Below are positions 9,695 through 18,425 of a DNA stretch of 64,000 nt, piece by piece (within the stretch, counting starts at the first letter, position 1; each line of letters opens with the position of its first letter). The notes beneath the pieces were generated by a model. That model did not search any database and was not told the origin of the DNA. It was given only the letters and a program-made list of their open reading frames with translations. Made by a program: the position numbers and the translations under genes. Source of the DNA: Devosia sp. XK-2 (GTDB taxonomy: Bacteria > Pseudomonadota > Alphaproteobacteria > Rhizobiales > Devosiaceae); NCBI RefSeq assembly GCF_037113415.1, contig NZ_CP146608.1:2190501-2254500 (forward strand), written 5' to 3'.

Positions 9695-9860
9695 GGGATG
9701 TCCTTGCGAGCCGGGCAGGAAAACGTGTCACGCTGCTACCGCCGCCAGCGCCCCACATCAAGGGGTCAAGCCGCCAACCTCGACGAAAGTTCCAGTTTTC
9801 TTGGGGTTTTAGGCCGCTGCCGACAGGCTGACGACAGACTGCCGGTTCGCGCAGGACAAA

Positions 9861-9880
9861 GGAGTGGCGCTGGCCACTCC
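9861..9880 (-). terminator. Terminator hairpin after the dioxygenase-like gene
   Basis: A perfect 8-base stem GGAGTGGC/GCCACTCC with a 4-base loop starts 8 bases after the stop codon at 9889. On the transcribed strand it is followed by TTTGTCC, a short T-rich tail. Confidence 0.65.
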
Positions 9881-9888
9881 AATTTCGT

Positions 9889-10770
9889 CTAGCTGTTCGG
9901 CGACATGGCCGGCGGACCACCAGCCCCCATGCCGTCTGGCGGAACCATCGTGCCACCCGCGCTACGTTCGGCCGTCAAATCGACCGGTATCACCAGCGTC
10001 CCGACATAACCCGTCTGCGGATCTCCCGTCAGCGCCAGCGTCTGCTGGGCGAGTTCGTCGGCGCTATTGTCACTGAAGACATTGTCGCTTGCCAAAGTAG
10101 TGCGCCTCAAGTTCCGCGCTCCGTTGGTGTAGCGACCATCGGCAGCATAAACATCGGCACAAGCGGCCTCGGACAGGGCAATCTGGGCCGTGAGCACGGA
10201 TGCATCGCCGCTGATCGCCGCTTCGACGCTCTCGAATATCTCAAAATGCATATGCGGCCAGCGCCCGTCATAACAGCCGGGGAAATTGGTCGTGAACCGC
10301 ACCTTGCCCTCGGCATCGGCGACGGCCACACCGCGCAGATAGTTGGCGTCGGTAATGTCATAAAGCGAATAATTGCCGGTCGCGTCGCAATGCCAGAGAT
10401 AGATGGCATACCCCTCAAGCGGCGTGCAGCCGTCGGCATTGACCAGGGTGAGCTCAAGGTCGAGCTGCAGTCCTTCTGCAGTCGGAGTCAGAGCTCCGAA
10501 CGACTGGCGCAAATCGGTGCGGATGACGCCGTCCTGAGTCAGGGCATTGACGACCTGACCACCCTTCGCATTGCTGCCATCGGCGGGATAGGGCCCGGCT
10601 GTCTCCCATGGAAGTGCCACGCATTCCAGCGCCGCGGCGGGACCGCTGGACAGCCCGATGGCACCAATGCCGCCCATCAGCGCCAACAGGCGCCGGCGAC
10701 CGATCATACGCGGCAAATCGTGGGCGAAACCTAAATCATGTGCGTGGCGACCATGATGACTATGCGACAT
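9889..10770 (-). CDS. Exported intradiol ring-cleavage dioxygenase-like protein
   Basis: A 293-residue protein. The N-terminus is His-rich (MSHSHHGRHAHD) and followed by GRRRLLALMGG plus a hydrophobic stretch ending PAAA, a plausible twin-arginine signal. The mature part is a catechol-dioxygenase beta-sandwich: W-E-T-A-G-P-Y-P-x-DGSN, then EGYAIYLWHCDATGNYSLYD, then the iron-site pattern YDGRWPHMHFEIF with Tyr, His and His. Protocatechuate dioxygenases are cytoplasmic and longer-lived pathway enzymes; this exported, single-chain branch has no clear substrate. The start at 10770 was chosen because AAAGGA lies 9 bases upstream. The next feature upstream is a tRNA gene, so the gene is probably monocistronic. 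Confidence 0.85.
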   Translation of the reverse strand: MSHSHHGRHAHDLGFAHDLPRMIGRRRLLALMGGIGAIGLSSGPAAALECVALPWETAGPYPADGSNAKGGQVVNALTQDGVIRTDLRQSFGALTPTAEGLQLDLELTLVNADGCTPLEGYAIYLWHCDATGNYSLYDITDANYLRGVAVADAEGKVRFTTNFPGCYDGRWPHMHFEIFESVEAAISGDASVLTAQIALSEAACADVYAADGRYTNGARNLRRTTLASDNVFSDNSADELAQQTLALTGDPQTGYVGTLVIPVDLTAERSAGGTMVPPDGMGAGGPPAMSPNS

Positions 10771-10973
10771 TGGAGTTCCTTTCTGACCGTGCCATCCGGA
10801 GCGAGACACATTCGGCAAACGCCTCGGCGGGATGGGCAACGTGTAGGACACCGCACCTGTCCTCCCGACGTCCAACAGATGAAACTTTGTCAATCTGGCG
10901 ACGGATGCAGACAGACGTTCATGCGCACGCCTGAGCGTCTGCGCATCTTGATCAACATGTCATTGAAAGGCTT

Positions 10974-11049
<76 letters not shown>

Positions 11050-11200
11050 GGGGGCTTTTGAAGCACACCGGCACCAAAGTGGCGCCTCTCTATCAAAGCG
11101 ATTTCGGCCTGTCCAGCACTCAAAGTCAGTTTGTGTGTAAAACCTGTTATATGGATCGTTCGGGCGGCGGTCGGCTGGCGCCGGCTACGTCCATGGCGAC

Positions 11201-11224
11201 AACCCGGCCCTGACGGGCCGGGTT
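11201..11224 (-). terminator. Terminator-like hairpin after the 65-residue gene
   Basis: A perfect 10-base stem (AACCCGGCCC/GGGCCGGGTT) with a TGAC loop ends 10 bases before the stop codon of the small gene at 11234, that is, just downstream on the transcribed strand. The T-tail is weak. Confidence 0.6.
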
Positions 11225-11233
11225 GGTCGATCT

Positions 11234-11431
11234 TCAGCGTTGATGCCGATAGTCGTTAAGCTCAACGACGTTGCCCGGCATTGAAGGCGGCGGCTCAGGG
11301 CGAGCTTCGTCCATGAGCCCTATGGTACGTTCAATGATGTGACGCAACTGGCGCGAGCGCTGATCCGTTCCCTGCAGAATGGTGGCGGCACGCTGGAGGT
11401 GGTCACGCGCAAGCACGTAGGTGGGGGGCAC
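11234..11431 (-). CDS. Small conserved-type hypothetical protein, 65 residues
   Basis: A short gene with a GTG start (VPPTYVLARDH). The start was chosen because a perfect AAGGAG lies 7 bases upstream. It is followed at once by a hairpin terminator. The product is soluble and probably mostly helical: a heptad-like stretch (RDHLQRAATILQGTDQRSRQ, then LRHIIERTIGLMDEA) leads to a proline-rich linker and the C-terminus VVELNDYRHQR. I do not recognise the family. The layout of SD, start, stop and terminator argues that it is expressed. It is divergent from the aminotransferase gene at 11719. Confidence 0.65.
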   Translation of the reverse strand: MPPTYVLARDHLQRAATILQGTDQRSRQLRHIIERTIGLMDEARPEPPPSMPGNVVELNDYRHQR

Positions 11432-11718
11432 GCGCAGTCTCCTTAAGGTGAAAGTTTTCGCAGAATCGCCTGATTGGGCGCCTCTCCAAACTGGGCCGCC
11501 GTAGTTTTCGATATCTTGCCGCGATGGGTGGCATTTGAAACAAATAGCGGCGATTTCACTTCCCGCGCGAAACCGCCAGCAGACGGGTCTCTCACTGATT
11601 GTGAATGACTTTTCCGCTGTGCAAAACATTGCGGCTGGCCACCCGCGGCGCTTCGGTATAGCTGCCATGCCCTGGGCGCTGCGCTAGGATCACCCAAATC
11701 GACACCAAAGACCCCGCC

Positions 11719-12828
11719 ATGCGTCACCCGCCATTTACCCCCATCATCGAGAACCTGCCCGAAACGGTGCCATTTGTCGGTCCCGAAGCCATTGAGCGCC
11801 GAACCGGGATCGCCACGCGCGCCCGTATAGGTGCCAACGAATCCGGCTTTGGCCCGAGCCCGAACGTCGTCGCCGCATTGCGAGACGCGGCGCCGCATGT
11901 CTGGACCTATCCCGATCCGGAAAATCATGATCTGCGCGCGGCCTTGGCGGCACATCTCGGCATCGAAAGTGATGAAATTGCCGTCGGCGAGGGCATCGAT
12001 GGACTAATGGGGCTGCTGGTGCGTCTCTTCATTGCGCCGGGGGACGTAGTGGTCACCTCGCTCGGAGCCTATCCAACCTTCAACTACCACGTCGCCGGCA
12101 TGGGCGGCGATCTCCGCCTGGTGCCCTATTGGAATATCCACGAGGACCCCCAGGCATTGGCCGATATGGCCCGCCAGACCCATGCCCGCATGGTCTACCT
12201 GGCCAATCCAGATAATCCTATGGGTTCGTTCTGGCCTGCCGCCGACATTGAGCGCTTCGCAGACGCGGTGCCCCAGACTTGCCTGATCGTGCTCGACGAG
12301 GCCTACCTCGAAACCGCCCCGCCCGATGCGATGGCGATCGATACCAGCCGTCCCAATCTGTTGCGGCTCCGCACCTTTTCCAAGGCCTATGGCCTGGCCG
12401 GAATGCGTTGTGGCTATGCCATCGGCAATAGACGGCTGACCGGCGCATTCAACCGCATCCGCAATCATTTCGGCGTCAGTAAGCTGGCCCAGGTCGCGGC
12501 CCTGGCAGCGCTGGCCGACCAGGCCCACCTGCAATGGGCCATATCCGCCATCGCCACGGCGCGCACCCGCATTAGCCAGATAGCCCGGGACAATGGTCTT
12601 GCCCCCCTACCCTCTGCTACCAATTTCGTAACCATCGACTGCGGACGCGACGCCGCCTATGCAACCAATCTATTGGAAGCACTTGGCCGGCTTGGCATTT
12701 TCATCCGCAAACCAGCCGCACCGGGGCTCGATCAGCATATTCGCATCAGCGCCGCACCGGACGCCGAACTCGACATCTTGGCCGAAGGCCTGCCATTTGC
12801 GCTGAGAAGCATTCAAGGCGCCGTGTAA
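11719..12828 (+). CDS. PLP-dependent aminotransferase, histidinol-phosphate aminotransferase-like (class I/II)
   Basis: A 369-residue fold-type I aminotransferase. Visible are ANESGFGPSP (substrate loop as in HisC), the YPDPENHDLRAALAAHLG segment, NPDNPMGSF, IVLDEAYLE with the aspartate that contacts the pyridine nitrogen, and FSKAYGLAGMRCGYA with the Schiff-base lysine. The C-terminus has IRISAAPD, matching the arginine that holds the substrate carboxylate. It could be a second HisC or an aromatic or other amino-acid aminotransferase; no his genes lie nearby. Its last 16 bases overlap the 3' end of the convergent EEP gene. Confidence 0.88.
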   Translation: MRHPPFTPIIENLPETVPFVGPEAIERRTGIATRARIGANESGFGPSPNVVAALRDAAPHVWTYPDPENHDLRAALAAHLGIESDEIAVGEGIDGLMGLLVRLFIAPGDVVVTSLGAYPTFNYHVAGMGGDLRLVPYWNIHEDPQALADMARQTHARMVYLANPDNPMGSFWPAADIERFADAVPQTCLIVLDEAYLETAPPDAMAIDTSRPNLLRLRTFSKAYGLAGMRCGYAIGNRRLTGAFNRIRNHFGVSKLAQVAALAALADQAHLQWAISAIATARTRISQIARDNGLAPLPSATNFVTIDCGRDAAYATNLLEALGRLGIFIRKPAAPGLDQHIRISAAPDAELDILAEGLPFALRSIQGAV

Positions 12829-13766
12829 AGGCCCACACTTGCCCGCAGATAGCGGTGGTTTGATCCGTAGGAGTCCTCGCCCGCCACGATCTCGTCAATG
12901 CGCGCGTGGCCGCGCGTGAACATATTGTCTATGGGCACGCCCAGAGGTCCGGCAATAACGGGCCAGGTAGCCGGGTGCCCTGGCCCTGGCGCCAGATTGG
13001 TCCTGCGTGCCAGCTCCAGAACGGGATCGGACCATGGTGCGGCATTGAAATCGCCCGCAACAATCAGGTCGCCGTCCAGATCCGCGATGAGCCTTTCGAG
13101 CTGCTCTGCCTCCGCCCAGGAAGCCTGGTCGAAATAGGGTTTGGAAAAATGCACACCGACCACCGTTACCGGCACGCCGTCTTTCTCGATCCGCGCCGTA
13201 AGGAGCCGCTGATAGCGGAAGGGCCACATGCGATGCACCTGGCCTTCAGTAATGGGATAGCGCGACAGGATGGACAAATCGCATCCGGCACCCTCACCCT
13301 GACACCCGACACGATAGGGCAGGACCTCCGAGATTTGGTCAAGATAGTCGGCAATGCCCGGCGTCTCCATGATCACGGCAACATCGGGTGCCGCATCAAT
13401 TATGAAGCGCGCCGCCGCCTCTGCCTCCAGATTGCCGGTCAGAACATTGTAGCTGAGCACATCCAGGACCGTTACCGGCCTGTCGTTCGTTATGGGCTCC
13501 CGCCTGCCATGCAGCTCTGCCAGCATGCCCGCCCCATGCGCCGCCGCTGCAGCCAGGATCAGAAAAAACAACAGCGCCCGCCAGCGCAGCCCCGCAATGA
13601 TCATGACGATCAAAAGGGCCAGGCCCTCGGCGATAACATGAAAGCGCAAGCTTTGAAGCAGCAATTCGCCGGGTAGGCCCGGTGTCACCGTCGCCAGCAG
13701 CAGGATAAAGACAACCAACCCCGCCAGCACGAGCAGCCCGCCGCGGAGCTCAGAAAGATTGATCAT
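12813..13766 (-). CDS. Membrane-anchored endonuclease/exonuclease/phosphatase family protein
   Basis: A 317-residue protein with three N-terminal hydrophobic helices (about residues 9-30, 38-57 and 63-82) and a C-terminal EEP domain. The domain shows LSYNVLTGN (metal-site Asn), VVGVHFSKPY, IVAGDFNAAPWSDP and a terminal SNHRYLRASV with the catalytic His. Family members hydrolyse phosphodiesters or phosphomonoesters in nucleic acids, lipids or inositides; the layout here, with a membrane anchor and an outward catalytic domain, fits an envelope enzyme but not a particular substrate. The ATG start lies in MINLSEL. Confidence 0.85.
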   Translation of the reverse strand: MINLSELRGGLLVLAGLVVFILLLATVTPGLPGELLLQSLRFHVIAEGLALLIVMIIAGLRWRALLFFLILAAAAAHGAGMLAELHGRREPITNDRPVTVLDVLSYNVLTGNLEAEAAARFIIDAAPDVAVIMETPGIADYLDQISEVLPYRVGCQGEGAGCDLSILSRYPITEGQVHRMWPFRYQRLLTARIEKDGVPVTVVGVHFSKPYFDQASWAEAEQLERLIADLDGDLIVAGDFNAAPWSDPVLELARRTNLAPGPGHPATWPVIAGPLGVPIDNMFTRGHARIDEIVAGEDSYGSNHRYLRASVGLYTAP

Positions 13767-13868
13767 GCCGCTCTGCCCCCAATTGCTGGTCCGGACAGCA
13801 TGAGGCTAGAGCAGTTTCCGCCCAAACACACAAGTCCCAGCGCGCAGGACTGCTATTCCACAGACAAC

Positions 13869-13896
13869 AACGCCCCGGCTAGAGCGCCGGGGCGTT
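13869..13896 (-). terminator. leuA terminator
   Basis: A perfect 11-base GC-rich stem AACGCCCCGGC/GCCGGGGCGTT with a 6-base loop, 26 bases after the leuA stop. The transcribed strand continues with GTTGTTGTCTG, a moderate T-rich tail. Confidence 0.75.
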
Positions 13897-13921
13897 CGAA
13901 AATGCGACACGGGATAATGGC

Positions 13922-15475
13922 CTATCCTGCCAACGCCCCCTGGGCCGAGGCCCCGCGCTCGAGCATCACACGATTGAGTGCGTTGAGATAGGCGCGGGCC
14001 GAAGCCACCAGCGTGTCGGGTTCGGCAGCATTGCCCGATGCGATTCGCCCGTTCATTTCGAGACGCACATGGGCCGAGGCCTGCGCGTCGGTTCCGCCCG
14101 TCACACCGTCGACCGCATAGAGCACCAGATGCGGGTTCTGGCCAGATGCAGCTTTGATCGCATTGAAGATCGCATCGACCGACCCGGTGCCTTCCACGCT
14201 GACCTTGGCCTGTTCCCCATCGATGGTAATCGTCAGATCGCAGCGATGTACCCCGCCAGTCTTGGAAACCACTTCCATATCGACAAGGCGAATGCGGTCG
14301 CCGACCGACCCCACCTCGTCGTCCACCAGCGCGACGATATCGGCGTCATAGACATGCTTCTTGCGGTCGGCCAAATCCTTGAAGCGCTGGAATGCCTCCT
14401 GGAATGCATTGTCGCCCAGCTCGTAGCCCAGTTCCTTGAGCTTGTCCTTGAAGGCGGCCCGGCCGGAATGCTTACCCATGACCAGCGTGGTTTCTTTGAT
14501 ACCGACGCTGGCTGGGGTCATGATTTCGTAGGTCTCGGCATTTTTGAGCATGCCGTCCTGATGGATGCCGCTCTCATGGGCGAAGGCGTTCTTGCCCACA
14601 ATGGCCTTGTTGTACTGCACCGGGAAATTCGAGGCAGCCGAGACGATGCGGCTCGCGCGGCTGAGCTGGGTGCTGTCGATCTCGGTATAATAAGGCATGG
14701 CGTCGCCGCGGGTGCGCAGTGCCATGACCACCTCTTCCAACGCCGCATTGCCAGCGCGCTCGCCCAGCCCATTGATGGTGCACTCGATCTGTCGTGCACC
14801 CCCGGCCACGCCGGCCAGAGAATTGGCGACAGCCATGCCCAGATCATCATGGCAATGCACCGAGAAAATCGCCTTGTCGGCCCCTGGCACGCTTTCGATG
14901 ATCTCCTTGAACATGCGGAAATGCTCTTCGGGCACCGCATAACCCACAGTGTCGGGCAGGTTGATCGTGGTCGCGCCGGCCTTGATTGCCGTATCCACGC
15001 AGCGCTTGAGAAACTCCATCGGCGTGCGGGTCGCGTCCATGGCCGACCATTCCACGTCGCCGACCAGGTTGCGGGCCTGAGCGACCGTGCGGGCGATGAT
15101 CTCGATCACCTCGTCCTCGGTCTTTTTCATCTGATGCGCCAGATGGATCGGCGAGGTGGAGACGAATGTGTGGATGCGGCCCCTGCGCGCATGGCGTACA
15201 GCCTCGCCAGCCCGGTCGATATCGGCGCTGATGGCGCGGGCCAGCCCGGCCACGGTCGCATTTTTCACTTGCTTGGCAACGGCAACGACCGCCTCGAAAT
15301 CGCCATTGGAAGCGATGGGAAAGCCGGCCTCGATGATGTCGACGCCCATTTCATCCAGCGTCTCGGCCACCTGGAGCTTCTCTTCCAGCGTCATGGTCGC
15401 GCCGGGCGACTGCTCGCCGTCGCGCAGGGTGGTATCGAAGATGAAGACGCGTTCTTTGTTACTGTCGACGGACAT
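13922..15475 (-). CDS. leuA: 2-isopropylmalate synthase
   Basis: A 517-residue enzyme of the first committed step to leucine: acetyl-CoA plus 2-oxoisovalerate gives 2-isopropylmalate. The N-terminal TIM barrel starts [18 protein letters not shown], with the metal-binding aspartate; [11 protein letters not shown] gives the two metal-binding histidines; NGLGERAGN and HESGIHQDG are typical of LeuA. The C-terminal third (about residues 390-510) is the leucine-sensing allosteric domain. The gene stands alone with its own terminator. Upstream is a leucine-rich leader peptide and two hairpins, so the gene is likely controlled by leucine supply. Confidence 0.96.
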   Translation of the reverse strand: MSVDSNKERVFIFDTTLRDGEQSPGATMTLEEKLQVAETLDEMGVDIIEAGFPIASNGDFEAVVAVAKQVKNATVAGLARAISADIDRAGEAVRHARRGRIHTFVSTSPIHLAHQMKKTEDEVIEIIARTVAQARNLVGDVEWSAMDATRTPMEFLKRCVDTAIKAGATTINLPDTVGYAVPEEHFRMFKEIIESVPGADKAIFSVHCHDDLGMAVANSLAGVAGGARQIECTINGLGERAGNAALEEVVMALRTRGDAMPYYTEIDSTQLSRASRIVSAASNFPVQYNKAIVGKNAFAHESGIHQDGMLKNAETYEIMTPASVGIKETTLVMGKHSGRAAFKDKLKELGYELGDNAFQEAFQRFKDLADRKKHVYDADIVALVDDEVGSVGDRIRLVDMEVVSKTGGVHRCDLTITIDGEQAKVSVEGTGSVDAIFNAIKAASGQNPHLVLYAVDGVTGGTDAQASAHVRLEMNGRIASGNAAEPDTLVASARAYLNALNRVMLERGASAQGALAG

Positions 15476-15522
15476 GTGCTTCTCTGTATTTCCTATCGGC
15501 CCCGAGGCAATGGCTCGCTGGA

Positions 15523-15601
15523 CCGGACATATTTTGATGTTCGGTTGTTGCGCAATCCCCTGACGACCCGCTCGCTAGTCCGAGCTGCCGGTGATCAGGG
15601 G
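15523..15601 (-). promoter_or_regulatory. leuA leader hairpins
   Basis: Between the leader peptide and leuA the transcript can form two hairpins. One pairs CCCCTGA, including the leader stop codon, with TCAGGGG (15595-15601 with 15557-15563), and has an inner GCTCG/CGAGC stem. The second pairs 15537-15544 with 15523-15530 (8 bases, one G-U). Neither is followed by a clear run of T, so control may be translational, Rho-linked, or by a terminator I have not identified. Confidence 0.5.
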
Positions 15602-15717
15602 CTGATAAGAAGGAGAAGAAGCGCAGGGAGCAGCAGCAGGCCCGCGGCCAGCAACAAACGGGCCTGAAGGGCCTGGGCTTGTGCAATCGCAATGGCTTTG
15701 GCGCGGCGGCGCTGCAT
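15595..15717 (-). CDS. Leucine-rich leader peptide of leuA, 40 residues
   Basis: A 40-codon reading frame starts MQRRRAKAIAIAQAQ and ends in a run with 12 leucines in its last 20 residues (three blocks: LLL, LLLL, LLLLL) before ISP-stop. The stop is 119 bases before the leuA start. Leader peptides rich in the end product of the pathway are the hallmark of ribosome-dependent attenuation, and leuA is a known target of this in several proteobacteria. The leucine codons are a mixture of CTG, CTC, CTT and TTG. A weakness is the poor ribosome binding site (AGAGCG). The alternative is a one-helix membrane microprotein, since the leucine run could span a membrane. Confidence 0.65.
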   Translation of the reverse strand: MQRRRAKAIAIAQAQALQARLLLAAGLLLLPALLLLLISP

Positions 15718-15830
15718 GAGTACGCTCTGGTACGCTTGTCGTTGCACGAACAATGCGCCAAGCCGCTGCGCCGTGCAAGAGCGGCACGTCGAATTATGTT
15801 ACTTTTTTGCTGTCCGGGACGACCCGGAAG

Positions 15831-15857
15831 GCAAATCGCGCTGACCGCGCGATTTGC
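15831..15857. terminator. 10-base inverted repeat upstream of the leuA leader
   Basis: GCAAATCGCG (15831-15840) pairs perfectly with CGCGATTTGC (15848-15857). It lies 44 bases after the stop of the membrane-protein gene at 15901 and could end that transcript, although no T run follows. It could also be an operator of the leuA promoter region. Confidence 0.4.
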
Positions 15858-15900
15858 GGAACGGTGGCGATAGGCGCCGCACCCCAATGTCCCGAGCGTT

Positions 15901-16329
15901 TCAGCCGAACGCAAGAACCGCCGAAAGCAGCACACCGAGAAAGGTGAGGCCAGTCACCCTGTGAACGGTCTCAGCAACCTTGCCGGCCTCAACATCGCCG
16001 GCCTGCGACTTCTTGAACTGGATGCCGCCATAGATGATCGTTGCCAGCATCACGGCCACCAGCACCATCTTGACCCAGAACCAGATCGATGCGCCGCCCA
16101 GGCCGCCATATTTCAAGAACATGATCAGCGGCCCGGTGATGAGCAATGCCGCCATGGCCACTTTGCCGACCTGGGAGAGCGTGTTCATGATACCGTAATA
16201 GCCCGCCAATTGATCGGGCGTCGCCCCGGCCATGCGTCCGCCGATGACCGGCCCAACAACCGAATTGGATCCACCGGCGATGAACGCGATAATATGCATC
16301 CAGATCAAAAGATTGACGACGATCTCCAT
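15901..16329 (-). CDS. Small four-helix membrane protein, function unknown
   Basis: A 142-residue protein with four hydrophobic helices: about residues 5-27, 50-75, 82-102 and 125-141. Polar or charged residues inside the helices include H12 in the first. The layout resembles the CopD/DUF2269-type small membrane proteins, some of which bind heme, but I cannot assign it. It is read alone, with about 107 bases to the PhzF gene upstream. Confidence 0.75.
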   Translation of the reverse strand: MEIVVNLLIWMHIIAFIAGGSNSVVGPVIGGRMAGATPDQLAGYYGIMNTLSQVGKVAMAALLITGPLIMFLKYGGLGGASIWFWVKMVLVAVMLATIIYGGIQFKKSQAGDVEAGKVAETVHRVTGLTFLGVLLSAVLAFG

Positions 16330-16436
16330 CGTCTGCCCTCCACGAATATGTCCCCGGCGCGGACATTAGCCCGGTCGGGCGCGACGCGGAAGGGCCCATA
16401 TCGGGAGAAATCGGACGAAGCCAGCCCAAGCCGTCA

Positions 16437-17321
16437 TCAGTCCGCCAGGTCCAGAACGCCCTCGCCCGCCACCACCGCCTCACCACCGATTGCGCCATGC
16501 ACCAGGACATCATCGTCCTTGCGCAATTGCAGCGTAATGCGACACGGCCGACCCATTTCATGGCCTTGGCGCAAGACATAATCCGACTGCCCCGTGCCCA
16601 GCGCCTGCTCGGCCAGCATGCCGATCAGCGCCGCGGCGGCCGAACCGGTGCCGGGGTCCTCGCCCACATCCATGCCGAACATGCGCGCGGCAATGTCATA
16701 GTCCTTCTCCTCGGGGGTGAGGGTGAAGACATAGGCGGAATGGTGCTCGTGGTGGAACACGTTTTCCCAGGCGGTATGGTTGATCTTGATGCGCCCCAGC
16801 ACCGACGCATCGCGCACCGGCACCAGATGGAAGGTTACCCCGGCCGAAAACACGGCCGGCCTATATACGTCGCACCCGATATCCTCCACCTCGATCCCCA
16901 ATGCCTGCGCCAGCCCTAAACGATCCGGCAGGTCGACAATGCGTTGCGGCAGGCGCGGCAGGGTGAAGCGGGCTTCGCCGCTCCGCCGGTCCAACCGTTC
17001 GAACAAGGCCGTTACCAGCCCCACCTTCTCTTCCATGCGAATAGCGGAAGCGCGACTGCTCAGGCCCAACGTCACCGCCGCGCCAACGGTCGGATGCCCG
17101 GCAAACGGCAATTCCTGATAGGGCGTGAAAATGCGCAAGGCGGCACTGTTGCGCTCGTTCTGGGGTTTGCAGATAAACACGGTTTCGCTGAGGTTGAATT
17201 CTCGCGCAATCGCTTGCATTTCATTGTCCATCAGCCCATCGGCCTTGGGTACGACGGCCAATGCATTGCCCTTGAGCGGGGTGCGTGTAAAGACGTCCAG
17301 GATCAGGTAGGGCAGCTTCAA
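16437..17321 (-). CDS. PhzF family isomerase-like protein
   Basis: A 294-residue member of the PhzF/YddE fold (two similar halves). It begins YLILDVFTRTPLKGNALAVV, and NLSETVF contains the glutamate that is the proton shuttle in PhzF. LPFAGHPTVGAA and the later EDPGTGSAAAALIGML glycine-rich segment match the family. True phenazine synthesis genes are absent, so this is one of the many PhzF-like proteins with an unknown metabolic substrate. Its start overlaps the stop of the UPF0303 gene as ATGA, so the two are translationally coupled. Confidence 0.9.
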   Translation of the reverse strand: MKLPYLILDVFTRTPLKGNALAVVPKADGLMDNEMQAIAREFNLSETVFICKPQNERNSAALRIFTPYQELPFAGHPTVGAAVTLGLSSRASAIRMEEKVGLVTALFERLDRRSGEARFTLPRLPQRIVDLPDRLGLAQALGIEVEDIGCDVYRPAVFSAGVTFHLVPVRDASVLGRIKINHTAWENVFHHEHHSAYVFTLTPEEKDYDIAARMFGMDVGEDPGTGSAAAALIGMLAEQALGTGQSDYVLRQGHEMGRPCRITLQLRKDDDVLVHGAIGGEAVVAGEGVLDLAD

Positions 17322-17815
17322 CTGGCAATCTCCGGCAGGGCATACTCGCTACGCGCCTTGCCCAGATAATCACAAAGGGCGTCTACCGCCACACCGTGAT
17401 CCTTGCGCCCTGGCAGGCCCGAAATTGTCAGTGAGCCGATAATGCCCGCACTATGGACACACAGCGGAAAACCGCCGCCGGCAATCACATAATCTGCAGG
17501 ATCGGCCCCCGCCTGCGGCGGAAATGGCGCTTCGCCCCGCTCCAGCACCAGCCGATAGCTGGCACGCTGGAAGCGCCGTACCGAATTGACCTTGCGCCGC
17601 ACCCATTCGGCGTTATCGGCGCTGGTGCCGGGCGTCGCCGCAAAAAACATCTGCCGGTCCCACGTTCTCAAGTCCACCACCAGCGAAAGACCATCGGTCA
17701 GCGCGCGCTCGCGGATGGCCGAACCAACGGCAAAGGCAACGGCCTCGTCAAAACTGGAAAGCACCAACTCGCTTTCCTGGCGCTTCACGCGCTCAATATC
17801 GTCTGCGCTCGCCAT
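17318..17815 (-). CDS. UPF0303 / heme-degrading-domain (GlcG-HbpS-like) protein
   Basis: A 165-residue protein of the UPF0303 group, which shares the HbpS/GlcG alpha-beta fold. Typical stretches are VVDLRTWDRQMFFAATPGTS, DNAEWVRRKVNSVRRF and VIAGGGFPLCVHSAGIIGSL, the last being the glycine-rich core of the family. A heme or small cofactor role is known for relatives but not shown here. It sits in a three-gene run: GFA protein, 3 bases, UPF0303, ATGA overlap, PhzF. Confidence 0.85.
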   Translation of the reverse strand: MASADDIERVKRQESELVLSSFDEAVAFAVGSAIRERALTDGLSLVVDLRTWDRQMFFAATPGTSADNAEWVRRKVNSVRRFQRASYRLVLERGEAPFPPQAGADPADYVIAGGGFPLCVHSAGIIGSLTISGLPGRKDHGVAVDALCDYLGKARSEYALPEIAS

Positions 17816-17818
17816 GGC

Positions 17819-18283
17819 CTAGTCCTCGTGGGCCCGGGTCCAGGCGTCGAAAAGTGGTGTGCGATCGGTCGCCCCTTTGGCGAAATGGGGCAGAGCGCTA
17901 TCGATATTGGCCCATGCCGCCTTGCTGTCCGTCCAGATATTACCCACCGGCGCCGCCCAATCCATATTGTCCAGCGATCCGGCACGCACCACCTTGATGC
18001 CGCCAGCGGGCGGAACATTCCACAGCCATGTATGGCACGACGCGCAAAAATGCATCGCAATGACATTGCCGCTATCGGCCTTGCGCTCATAGACCTCTGT
18101 CTCGCCGCCGAGCACCTCGAAATCGTCGTCCTTGACGATCATCGACATCGACCAGCCGGCCCCGGAATAGCGCTGGCAGTCCTTGCAGTGGCAATTATAG
18201 ACGCTCAGCGGCGACGCATTGAGCTGGTAGCGGACCGCGCCACACGAACAGCCACCCTCGACCGGAAATTCAGGCAACGCCAT
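17819..18283 (-). CDS. GFA family protein (Mss4-like zinc fold)
   Basis: A 154-residue protein with the CENP-V/GFA zinc-binding pattern: GGCSCGAVRY, NCHCKDCQRYSGAG and FCASCHTWLW. The family is named after a glutathione-dependent formaldehyde-activating enzyme, but most members have no proven activity. The ATG at 18283 is preferred over the adjacent GTG at 18286 because AGAGGAGG then lies 6 bases away. It heads the GFA-UPF0303-PhzF gene run. Confidence 0.9.
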   Translation of the reverse strand: MALPEFPVEGGCSCGAVRYQLNASPLSVYNCHCKDCQRYSGAGWSMSMIVKDDDFEVLGGETEVYERKADSGNVIAMHFCASCHTWLWNVPPAGGIKVVRAGSLDNMDWAAPVGNIWTDSKAAWANIDSALPHFAKGATDRTPLFDAWTRAHED

Positions 18284-18365
18284 CACTGGCCTCCTCTATA
18301 TGCGGGAAACCTTCTAGGCCAGATGCGCAATGATTTGAAGCTCCGAAGGCGGTCTGCGAAGCAGG

Positions 18366-18410
18366 TGAAAGGCTCCGGTAGGGCCTTTCAAGCCGAGGAG
18401 GCCATGAGAG
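18366..18410. repeat. Intergenic hairpin repeat with shared right flank
   Basis: TGAAAGGC (18366-18373) pairs with GCCTTTCA (18383-18390), and the next 20 bases, ending GGCCATGAGAG, match 16 of 20 bases after another hairpin at 60795-60819. The stems themselves differ. A further short inverted repeat (18411-18427) overlaps the stop codon of the radical SAM gene. Confidence 0.6.
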
Positions 18411-18425
18411 AAAGGCGGCTCGCCT

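Noticed and set aside
9695..9860. Manganese (yybP-ykoY) riboswitch before TerC
   Set aside because: TerC genes often have one, but I could not find its conserved core here; only a TTGACC-like box and a CCCC/GGGG repeat are seen.
11432..11668. Upstream extension of the 65-residue gene to 144 residues
   Set aside because: The added sequence lacks a ribosome site and codon pattern; AAGGAG sits right before the GTG at 11431.
14069..15667. Long frame of 532 residues opposite leuA
   Set aside because: It lies antisense to a clear leuA gene and has no domain sense; long antisense frames are common in high-GC DNA.
15459..15935. 158-residue frame over the leuA leader
   Set aside because: Cys/Arg-rich composition, a different frame from the leucine-rich peptide, and no start signal.
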